Notes under the pieces: generated by a model
Database searches by the model: none
The model's input: the letters and a program-made list of their open reading frames with translations, nothing else
Told to the model about the DNA's origin: nothing
Shown here: one piece after another, positions 57,725-64,000 of the stretch
Layout of the letters: every line of letters begins with the position of its first letter
Numbering within the stretch: the stretch's first letter is position 1
Assembly (NCBI GenBank): GCA_001704765.1
Contig: MBFK01000006.1
Location: 154,260-218,259 of the forward strand
Source of the DNA: Sinorhizobium shofinae
GTDB taxonomy: Bacteria; Pseudomonadota; Alphaproteobacteria; Rhizobiales; Rhizobiaceae
DNA: 64,000 bases
Reading direction: 5' to 3'
Translations under genes and position numbers: made by a program

Positions 57725-58489
57725 ATGGACAGCATGAAACTTGGCTTCGAGGGGAAGGTCGCGATCGTCACCGGTGGCGGTTCGGGAATCGGAGCCGCCA
57801 TCTCCCGGCAATTGAGCGGCGAGGGGGCGGACGTTGTCGTTGCCGATCTCAATTCCGAGGCCGCCCAGCAGATTGCCGCCGAGATCCGCGCAAGTGGAGG
57901 TCGCGCCCGCCATTTCACTGTCGATATCGCCGATCCTGGCGCTGTGGAGCGATTGGTCAACTTCGCTATCCAGGAATGCGGAGGCCTGAACCTGGCCGTC
58001 AACAATGCCGGCATTGAAGGCGTCCGTAAGCCGACTGCGGATTATCCGCTCGACGACTGGGAGCGCGTGATGAACGTGAACCTGAACGGCACCTTCTATT
58101 GCATGAAACATGAGATTGCCGCCATGCTGGGACGGGGAGGAGGCTCGATCGTTAACGTGACGTCGATTCTTGCTTCTGTCGCCTTGCCCACCGCATCGGC
58201 ATACACAGCGGCCAAGCATGGCGTCATCGGGCTGACCAAGACGGCAGCGATTGAATACGCGCGAATGGGCATCCGTATAAACGCTGTCGGCCCCGGCTGG
58301 ATCGAAACGCCGCTTCTGTCGGAGTATGCCGAGCTGGCAAAGACCCGGCGGCTGGAAGCCCTTCAGCCGATGGGCAGGCGCGGAACGCCGGAAGAGGTGG
58401 CGGCACTTGTATGTTTTCTCCTATCCGACCAAGCGAGTTTCATCACCGGCAGCTACCATCTCGTGGACGGAGCCTACACGGCTCACTGA
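57725..58489 (+). CDS. short-chain dehydrogenase/reductase
   Basis: The 254-residue classical SDR shows TGGGSGIG at the cofactor site, VADLNSE (Asp after the second strand favours NAD(H)), NNAGIEG, catalytic Ser in NVTSILAS and YTAAKHGVIGLTK (YxxxK), ending GSYHLVDGAYTAH as in glucose-dehydrogenase-like SDRs. Substrate unknown. AAGGAGG precedes the start. A decayed cyclase gene begins immediately after its stop. Confidence 0.88.
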   Translation: MDSMKLGFEGKVAIVTGGGSGIGAAISRQLSGEGADVVVADLNSEAAQQIAAEIRASGGRARHFTVDIADPGAVERLVNFAIQECGGLNLAVNNAGIEGVRKPTADYPLDDWERVMNVNLNGTFYCMKHEIAAMLGRGGGSIVNVTSILASVALPTASAYTAAKHGVIGLTKTAAIEYARMGIRINAVGPGWIETPLLSEYAELAKTRRLEALQPMGRRGTPEEVAALVCFLLSDQASFITGSYHLVDGAYTAH

Positions 58490-58877
58490 AGCGGACAGTG
58501 TCTTTGTTGGGACATCGTCACGCCGACGATCCGGAACTGGCATATTCGGGCGAAGAAGTAGTTCGCTACGACGGCCATGTTGCCAAGTTCCTCGGCGACG
58601 GAGTTCCTGCATATTTCGGCTGGCCGAAGGCACAGGAGGACGCAGCCCAACGGGCGGTCAGAGCCGCCTTGGGCACAGTTTAACTGGGGAGCGGTGGTTC
58701 GATGCCGAACTGTATCGACTGAGGGGCGAATTTGCGTTGCACATGCCCGCTCCCGACGAGGACAGCGCAACGCAATGCTTCGGCAAGGCCCTTGATATCG
58801 CCAGGGCGCAGAATGCCAAATGGTGGGAGCTCCGCGCGGCAATGTCGCTCGCCGATCCGTTCGTGTTCGCGACTTGA
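58490..58877 (+). pseudogene. class III adenylate/guanylate cyclase with ATPase-TPR tail, internally deleted
   Basis: Two distant parts of one multidomain protein lie side by side in different frames. EEVVRYDGHVAKFLGDGVPAYFGWPKAQEDAAQRAVRAALG (up to a stop at 58681) is the core of a class III cyclase domain. ERWFDAELYRLRGEFALHMPAPDEDSATQCFGKALDIARAQNAKWWELRAAMSLA is the C-terminal tetratricopeptide part of the same architecture. Some 800 or more residues between them, with the AAA-type ATPase, are lost. No start remains. It is a relic. Confidence 0.8.
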
Positions 58878-58894
58878 TCTCCCTTAGCGTTGTT

Positions 58895-60079
58895 GGCCAT
58901 TATCAATCAAAGACAGCAATAGCCTTGCTATCCAAGGATTGCCATGTGATTCTTCGGGCATGATCCGAAGGAGATGAGAATGTCGGATACGATGCTTGCA
59001 GCGCTTACCAACATTCGGACCGCGGAAGATATGATCGTGGCCTTTCGCGATGAGGAGCAGTGTCGGAGGTTGCTGGAAAGCATGGTGTGGCCGGGTGGGA
59101 GAGTTTGCCCTGCCTGTGGTTACAAACGCTCGATCGCGATAGCCGGGCGCGATACTGGCAAGCGGCGTGCGCGTCCGGGTCTCTATCAATGCTCCAGCGG
59201 CGATTGCCGGTTCCAGTTCACGGTGACGACACACACGCCTCTGCATTCCACAAAGCTTCCTTTGAGTGTCTGGCTGAAGGGCATGTGGCTGATGCTGCAG
59301 TCGGATAAAGGGTTGTCCTCTGTGCGCCTGGCCGAGGCTCTTGGTGTGAGCCAGCCTACGGCGTGGCGGATGGGACACGCGCTGCGTCTCATGGCGGCGC
59401 GGGAGCACATGCTCGATGGCACGGTCGAGATCGACCATTTTCATCTCGGTGGGCGACCGAGAAAGCATCCGGACGATCCACCGCCTGGACGAGGCCGAAA
59501 AGGTCAGGCGAATACGCAGAAGACACCGGTCATGGCGATGGTGCAGCGACCAGATGACGTCACACCCGGCACTCCGGCCGGTGATGCGCGTGCTGCGGTG
59601 GTGACTGGTCTTTCGCTACGTGCAGCGGAGCGCGCCGTCGAAACGCAGATCGAACCCCATGCCTGTTTGATGAGCGATGAGGCGAAGGCGTTCATGGCCA
59701 TTGGCGAGACTATGCCAAGCATGACACCGTGAAGCATTCCAGCCGCGAATACGTTCGGGACGCCGTCCATGTCAATTCGGTCGAAGGTTTCAATTCCCGC
59801 GTCCGCCGCACAATTGCCGGCGTCTTTCGTCATATCAGCCCGCAGCATGCCGACCTGTATTTCCACGAGATCGGCTTCCGCTGGTCACAATTGTTACTGG
59901 CCAGGCCGTGCGAAAAAGCCGAAATGGCAGGGAACGCATGAAAACCCTTTGGTCACGGGTGCCGCCGGCGCTGCAATGCTGCAAGTCTTTCGCGCTGCTC
60001 CCGGCCGTCAAATGCGCAGAAGTCCGGATGGTGGGATCATCGTCAAATCAGCCGTCGCTGTCTTTGGTTGATAAAGGCC
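58895..60079 (+). mobile_element. IS1595-family insertion sequence (1185 bp) with 8-bp target duplication
   Basis: The terminal inverted repeats GGCCATTATCAATCAAAGAC (left) and GGCCTTTATCAACCAAAGAC (right, minus strand) match at 18 of 20 positions and continue AGC in both. The element is flanked by exact direct repeats GCGTTGTT at 58887-58894 and 60080-60087; IS1595 elements are known to make 8-bp duplications. The perfect duplication indicates fairly recent insertion, just past the cyclase remnant. Confidence 0.92.
58974..59941 (+). pseudogene. IS1595 transposase, frameshifted
   Basis: The protein has an N-terminal zinc ribbon (CPACGY...CSSGDC), then the DDE/N-type core: TVEIDHFHLGGRPRKHP with the first Asp, LMSDEAKAFMAIG with the second, and HVNSVEGFNSRVRRTIAGVFRHIS with the Asn-Glu end. 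One base is missing at about 59708 (GAGAC where GAGGAC is expected). The frame therefore ends at 59729 and the last third is read only after a shift. Without the shift the protein would be about 320 residues. Programmed frameshifting is not usual in this family. Confidence 0.85.
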
Positions 60080-60087
60080 GCGTTGTT

Positions 60088-60339
60088 AGCGGGAGCCCAG
60101 CGCTACGCCCTCACTTTGCGCTGCCACACGGCACGACGATCAGCCCGATCTGACCGGCTGGCCCGGGTTGCAAGGAAAGATTGGAGCGGGTGGATCAGCA
60201 CCCATCGGCTTTGGCTTTGACAATCATAGCAGCCCATCACTCCGCGGCATCGAGGCGAGAGAAACGCAGCATGTATTTGTTTAGCCTCTGAATACGATCC
60301 CTGGTCGATCTCGGCGATCGGGCGAGCGGGCGCGGGTAA
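60088..60339. other. region between IS1595 and the nrt operon, no gene recognised
   Basis: These 252 bases show no convincing coding frame or RNA. They are the continuation of whatever sequence the IS entered, plus the 3' flank of the transporter operon. No terminator with a T-run was found after the ATPase gene. Confidence 0.4.
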
Positions 60340-61140
60340 TCACTCCGCAGCTTCGACGAAGCGGTGGCGCTCGTAGAGGAACTTGAGCACCGCTTCGCGA
60401 CATTTCAGGTAGGTTCGATCGGAGGCGAGCTCGATGCGCCGGCGCGGACGGGCAAGCGGCACATCGAGGATTTCGCCAATTTTTGCAGACGGCCCGTTGG
60501 TCATCATCACAATGCGATCGGAAAGGAGGACTGCCTCGTCGACATCGTGCGTGATCATCAGGACCGTGTTGCCAAGGGTTGCGTGGATCTGCATAACCTG
60601 GTCCTGCAAATGCGCGCGGGTGAGCGCGTCGAGCGCTCCGAAGGGTTCATCGAGGAGCAGCAGCTTCGGCTCCATGGCAAGCGCGCGGGCTATGCCGACG
60701 CGCTGCTTCATCCCGCCGGAGACCTCGGAGGGGCGTTTGTCGGCGGCATGCGCCATCTGCACGAGCTCGAGGTTGCGCATGGTCCAGCCATGGCGCTCCT
60801 GCTTGCTGCGCGTCGCCGAGAAGACTTTGTCGACGGCGAGCCGCACGTTCTCGTAGACCGTCAGCCACGGCAGCAGTGAATGGTTCTGGAAGACGACAGC
60901 GCGATCCGGCCCCGGTTCGTCGACTACCTTGCCGTCGAGAAGAACGACGCCGGTCGTTGCCTGGGTTAGGCCGGCGACGATGTTGAGTAGGGTCGACTTG
61001 CCGCAGCCGGAATGGCCGATGATCGAGATGAACTCGCCCTTGTCAACAGACAGGGAGACGTGCTTCAGAACCTCGGTGCGCGTACCGCCGCGTTCGAAGG
61101 TCTTGTCGATGAGTTCAAGCGAGAGATAGCTCTTGGTCAT
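60340..61140 (-). CDS. nrtC: ABC transporter ATPase, nitrate/sulfonate/taurine type
   Basis: The 266-residue ATPase has Walker A GHSGCGKST (near residue 43), signature VSGGMKQRVGIARA, Walker B LLLLDEPFGALD and the His-loop THDVDEAVLLSDR. It energises import with the permease just upstream (14-base gap). It lacks the extra C-terminal NrtA-like domain of cyanobacterial NrtC and so corresponds to the NrtD/SsuB length. The substrate call rests on the binding protein. Confidence 0.88.
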   Translation of the reverse strand: MTKSYLSLELIDKTFERGGTRTEVLKHVSLSVDKGEFISIIGHSGCGKSTLLNIVAGLTQATTGVVLLDGKVVDEPGPDRAVVFQNHSLLPWLTVYENVRLAVDKVFSATRSKQERHGWTMRNLELVQMAHAADKRPSEVSGGMKQRVGIARALAMEPKLLLLDEPFGALDALTRAHLQDQVMQIHATLGNTVLMITHDVDEAVLLSDRIVMMTNGPSAKIGEILDVPLARPRRRIELASDRTYLKCREAVLKFLYERHRFVEAAE

Positions 61141-61154
61141 GGAGGACCTCCTTC

Positions 61155-62048
61155 TCAGGCGTTTGCCGTGCCGCGGGTGATGGCGCGGCCAATCAGTGCG
61201 ATGAGGCGATCGAGGAAGAAGCCGACGATGCCGACATAGATCAGCGCCACGATGATGTCGCTGATCAGCGACGAGTTCCAGGCGTCCCAGATGAAGAAGC
61301 CGATGCCGACGCCGCCGATCAGCATCTCCGCGGCCACGATCGCCAGCCAGGAGAGGCCGATGCCGATCCTCAAGCCGGTGAAGATGTAGGGGGCGGCGGC
61401 CGGCAGCATGATCTTGCCGAAATATTCAAAGCCATTCAGTCGCAGCACCTTGGCGACGTTCTGGTAGTCCTGCGGAATGTTGCGGATGCCGACCGCGGTG
61501 TTGATGATGATCGGCCAGATCGCCGTGATGAAGATGACGAAGATCGCCGAGGGATTGCCGTCCTGGAAGGCCGCCAGCGAAAGCGGCAGCCAGGCGAGCG
61601 GCGGCACCGTGCGCAGCACCTGGAAGATTGGGTCGAGACCGCGCATGGCGAGCGCGCTCTGGCCGACCAGCGTACCAAGCGCCACGCCGACGGCGGCAGC
61701 CATGGCATAGCCGAGCGCGACGCGTTGCAAGCTGGCGAACACGTGCCAGAAGAGACCCTGGTCGACGCCCTGGCCGGTGTAGAAGGGATGTGCGATCAGC
61801 TCCCAGCTCTCTTCGAGCACGCGTGTGGGGGCAGGCAGGCTCGACTCCGGCGACGAACAGATGAGCTGCCAGGCGAGAATGAAGAGCGTCAGCGAGACGA
61901 GCAGCGGCAAGAGATTCGTCGCAGCCGCGGCGGCAAGGCGCGACAGGCGGCTGTCGATGCCCGGACCTGCCGTGCGCTCAAGAGCGATCACCTGAGCCGA
62001 TGACTGCGGCGTCGCCTGCGGTTTAAGCTTCAGATTGGTGACGGACAT
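61155..62048 (-). CDS. nrtB: ABC transporter permease, nitrate type
   Basis: The 297-residue permease has a long cytoplasmic N-terminus (about 45 residues), six membrane segments and the EAA loop VAKVLRLNGFEYFGKIMLPAAAPYIFTGLRIGIGLSWLAIVAAEML. LRTVPPLAWLPLSLAAFQDGNPSAIFVIFITAIWPI is characteristic of NrtB/CmpB. It forms the channel with NrtC. It is separated from nrtA by 62 bases that hold a strong hairpin. Confidence 0.9.
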   Translation of the reverse strand: MSVTNLKLKPQATPQSSAQVIALERTAGPGIDSRLSRLAAAAATNLLPLLVSLTLFILAWQLICSSPESSLPAPTRVLEESWELIAHPFYTGQGVDQGLFWHVFASLQRVALGYAMAAAVGVALGTLVGQSALAMRGLDPIFQVLRTVPPLAWLPLSLAAFQDGNPSAIFVIFITAIWPIIINTAVGIRNIPQDYQNVAKVLRLNGFEYFGKIMLPAAAPYIFTGLRIGIGLSWLAIVAAEMLIGGVGIGFFIWDAWNSSLISDIIVALIYVGIVGFFLDRLIALIGRAITRGTANA

Positions 62049-62076
62049 GCCGTTCTCCTACGGTTTCGGGTCTAGT

Positions 62077-62101
62077 GCAGCCGGGTTTGAAACCCGGCTG
62101 C
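62077..62101. repeat. intercistronic hairpin between nrtA and nrtB
   Basis: GCAGCCGGGTTT and AAACCCGGCTGC are exact complements separated by a single base, giving a 10-bp GC-rich stem with a small AT loop, ten bases after the nrtA stop. No T-run follows on the minus strand, so it is more likely an mRNA-stabilising or partial-termination element than a full terminator. Confidence 0.7.
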
Positions 62102-62110
62102 CGCTGCGGC

Positions 62111-63403
62111 TCAGGCGATGCGGCTGATTGCCAGGCTCTTCAGATATGCTTCGGGATTGGCGGGATCGAAGACCTTGCCGTCGAAGAAGGTCTCCGGACC
62201 ACGCGAAGGGGAGGCCGGGATGTCGGCGACGCCGAGATCCTTGGCCGCCTCGCGCCAGATGTCCTCACGGTTCACCTTGGCGATCAGCCCCTTGATGTCG
62301 GTATCCGGCGCGAGCTTGCCCCAGCGGATGTTCTCAGTGAGGAACCAGGCATCGTGGCTCTGGAAGGGGTAGGAGGCGTGATCGCGCCAGAACTTCATGA
62401 GGTGCGGGCTGTTCTCAACGACCTTGCCGTTGCCGTAGTCGTATTCGCCCTTCAGCCGGCCGATGATGTCCTTGGGAGGGACATTGAACCAGCTGCGCTT
62501 GCCGACGATCTTGGCGAGTTCTTCCTTGTTCGCCATGTCGTCGCACCATTGCGCGGCTTCTTCGACCGCCATGACCAGCGCCTTGGCGGCGCGCGGGTTC
62601 TTCTCGACCCAGTCGGCGCGCATGGCGAAGGATTTCTCCGGATGCTTGGCCCAGATCTCGGCGGTATTGACGGCGGTGTAGCCGATCTTCTGGTTGACGA
62701 GCTGCGCATTCCAGGGCTCGCCAACGCAGAAACAGTCCATGGTGCCGACCTTCATATTGGCGACCATCTGCGGCGGCGGGACGACGATGGTCTCGACATC
62801 CTTGTCTGGATCGATGCCGCCGGCGGCAAGCCAGTAGCGGATCCAGAGATCGTGTGTGCCGCCCGGGAAGGTCATGGCGACCTTGGCGACCGCGCCGCCG
62901 TTCTTCTTCTTAGCGAAGGCTTCCTTGAGGACCGAGGCGTCGAGACCGACCTTCAAATCGGCGTAAGCAGCGCCGACCGAGATCGCCTGGGCATCGAGAT
63001 TGAGGCGTGCCAGGATCACCATCGGCAGCGGCTGGTTGTTCTGCGTCACCTTACCGGTCGAGATGAGGTAGGGCATCGGCGTCAGGATATGGGCGCCGTC
63101 GATACCAGCGCCGGCCGAGCCAAGCACCAGATTGTCGCGGGTCGTGCCCCAGGAGGCCTGCTTCACCACCTCCACATCGGTCATGCCGTACTTGTCGAAG
63201 AAGCCCTTTTCCTTGGCGATGACGAGCGGGGCGGAATCGGTCAGCGCAATGAAGCCGAGGATGGCCTTCGTGGTCTCCGGACCGGCTCCCTGGGCAAAGG
63301 CCCCGGAGGGCAATAGCGTTTTCGCTGCGCCGACCATGGCGGCCGTCGCGGTTGTCTTCAGAAGGCTGCGGCGGGTCAGGCCGCCGATCGAAGTCTTGGT
63401 CAT
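62111..63403 (-). CDS. nrtA: nitrate/bicarbonate-type ABC substrate-binding protein
   Basis: The 430-residue protein has a twin-Arg signal (GLTRRSLLKTTATAAMVGAA...SGAFA). The large NrtA/CmpA binding fold shows GFIALTDSAPLVIAKEKGFFDKYG, EVVKQASWGTTRDNLVLG, GIDGAHILTPMPYLIS, FPGGTHDLWIRYWLAAGG and FCVGEPWNAQLV. It would bind nitrate, nitrite or bicarbonate in the periplasm. Nitrate is favoured by the sigma-54 promoter and leader upstream. The second of two ATGs is used because AGGGAA then has proper spacing. Confidence 0.88.
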   Translation of the reverse strand: MTKTSIGGLTRRSLLKTTATAAMVGAAKTLLPSGAFAQGAGPETTKAILGFIALTDSAPLVIAKEKGFFDKYGMTDVEVVKQASWGTTRDNLVLGSAGAGIDGAHILTPMPYLISTGKVTQNNQPLPMVILARLNLDAQAISVGAAYADLKVGLDASVLKEAFAKKKNGGAVAKVAMTFPGGTHDLWIRYWLAAGGIDPDKDVETIVVPPPQMVANMKVGTMDCFCVGEPWNAQLVNQKIGYTAVNTAEIWAKHPEKSFAMRADWVEKNPRAAKALVMAVEEAAQWCDDMANKEELAKIVGKRSWFNVPPKDIIGRLKGEYDYGNGKVVENSPHLMKFWRDHASYPFQSHDAWFLTENIRWGKLAPDTDIKGLIAKVNREDIWREAAKDLGVADIPASPSRGPETFFDGKVFDPANPEAYLKSLAISRIA

Positions 63404-63443
63404 GCGCATGTTCCCTCAATTTGTTGGCCGGTCGAAAACCGAC

Positions 63444-63475
63444 AAAAAAACGCCGCTGGACATTGCGCTCCTGGG
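63444..63475 (-). promoter_or_regulatory. hairpin and U-tract in the nrtA leader (candidate attenuator)
   Basis: On the minus strand GGAGCGC-AATGTCCAGCG-GCGTTTTTTT forms a short stem followed by seven T (63450-63444), 41 bases before the nrtA start and about 125 bases after the expected sigma-54 start. Upstream in the leader are CAGGCG/CGCCTG and CTTTG/CAAAG stems. The layout resembles nas leaders read through by the ANTAR protein NasT. Stem strength is modest and a nasT gene is not in the window. Confidence 0.45.
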
Positions 63476-63587
63476 ACTGGGAGGAATCCCTTTGGAGGCA
63501 AAGACCTTGCGACGTCGGTGTCTTTGGCAGGCGTTATCGGCGCCTGAGCTCGCTTCATATCGCCGTTGATCGAAGCAAACAATGAAA

Positions 63588-63604
63588 AGCAAGCGTCGTG
63601 CCAG
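63588..63604 (-). promoter_or_regulatory. sigma-54 (RpoN) promoter of nrtABC
   Basis: The minus strand reads CTGGCACGACGCTTGCT, a match at every defined position to the -24/-12 consensus YTGGCACGrNNNTTGCW. It places the start near 63577 and leaves a leader of about 170 bases. A single GGTGCA half-site, as in NtrC operators, lies just upstream. Nitrogen control through NtrC is the expected regulation. Confidence 0.85.
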
Positions 63605-63739
63605 TTTTGCACCAGCTCCATATACTGTTGAATTTAAATGAGAAAATAAGATATCTGCGGCCTGCCTAAAAAATGGACATTAGCTTTTGATGATGAAGTA
63701 TTGTGCGTTGCGGTAATTTGGGTGGGTTTCCATGACGCT

Positions 63740-64000
63740 TAAACAAGCAGCGCTGCCGCCCAGATGTCGTCGAGCGAAGCCTGTGGAGGGCCGGTCGCCT
63801 TCACTTGAAAAGCATCGACGTAATCCCTGATGGTGCTCCGGGTCGAAGGCCTTCGTCGCGTGCAGATAGTCGAAGGTATTCTCTGAAGTCGCAAAGCGCA
63901 GATGCAACAGCTTGCCGGTATGCAACAGCTTGCCGGTGGCATCGTCGATATAGACGAGCAGGGCGCATTTGGGACCGCGGTTCTCAAACCACCAATGATG
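63740..64000 (-). pseudogene. ISNCY-type transposase fragment at window edge
   Basis: Reading in from the window edge, the minus strand encodes WWFENRGPKCALLVYIDDATGKLLH, then LRFATSENTFDYLHATKAF, the core DDE region of ISNCY-group transposases. Similarity stops at about 63850. What follows (DPEHHQGLRR... or, in another frame, IRDYVDAFQVKATGPPQASLDDIW) is not transposase. An in-frame 18-bp tandem duplication lies at 63902-63937. The rest of the element is beyond the window. Confidence 0.6.
63902..63937. repeat. 18-bp perfect tandem duplication
   Basis: ATGCAACAGCTTGCCGGT occurs twice head to tail (63902-63919, 63920-63937). It duplicates six codons (TGKLLH) inside the ISNCY-type transposase fragment, keeping the frame. 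It is most simply explained as slippage in an unselected pseudogene. Confidence 0.85.

Overview
The window looks like a piece of the main chromosome of a Sinorhizobium/Ensifer-type alphaproteobacterium. It is GC-rich. It carries the greA / lpsB / lpsE-lpsD-lpsC / lrp order known from S. meliloti, and a tandem pair of AbcR (alpha-r15) small RNAs directly downstream of an LsrB-type LysR gene. It also has a B12-dependent ribonucleotide reductase (nrdJ) and a GTTC-N7-GTTC LexA box between uvrA and ssb. The species cannot be fixed from the sequence alone.

Layout. 1-7050 is accessory and partly decayed: the tail of an alpha/beta hydrolase, two tiny related lipoproteins, a GNAT enzyme, a wrecked amidase plus amidohydrolase pair, a GlxA-type regulator translationally coupled to an anion-channel-like transporter, and a 5'-truncated IS110 remnant abutting the nrdJ stop. 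7058-20119 is core information processing: nrdJ with a tandem NrdR operator, a DUF72 gene, uvrA, ssb, marC-like and gyrA. 20303-26529 holds a LysR/epimerase pair, a lytic transglycosylase, an acetyltransferase with no ordinary start codon, the two AbcR RNAs, lsrB and trxB. 26946-32181 is lrp, the LPS-core glycosyltransferases and greA with an attenuator-like leader. 32382-37825 holds an MFS pump, a DUF6894 gene and carB.

38038-48210 is a run of small redox and efflux units, each with its own regulator (HxlR plus SDR/quinone reductase; LysR plus aldo-keto reductase), together with a zinc alcohol dehydrogenase, a YpfJ-like metallopeptidase, a Tet-type MFS pump and a MATE pump; it begins with an internally deleted IS5-type remnant. 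48411-52683 contains a previously missable 43-residue membrane protein and the housekeeping run coaD, ppiA-ppiB and queA-tgt. 52704-57360 is envelope-related: a DUF4864 protein, a three-gene ICMT / acyltransferase / SDR-SEC-C operon, two lipoproteins and an L,D-transpeptidase. 57725-64000 is accessory again: an SDR, a cyclase remnant, a complete but frameshifted IS1595 element with an 8-bp target duplication, an nrtABC-type ABC transporter behind a textbook sigma-54 promoter, and an IS remnant at the right edge.

The best leads are regulatory DNA read directly from the sequence (NrdR pair, LexA box, sigma-54 promoter with leader, greA leader, AbcR pair), the small proteins, and the uncharacterised ICMT / acyltransferase / SDR-SEC-C operon. 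No clearly unprecedented system was found. No tRNA, rRNA or CRISPR array was seen.
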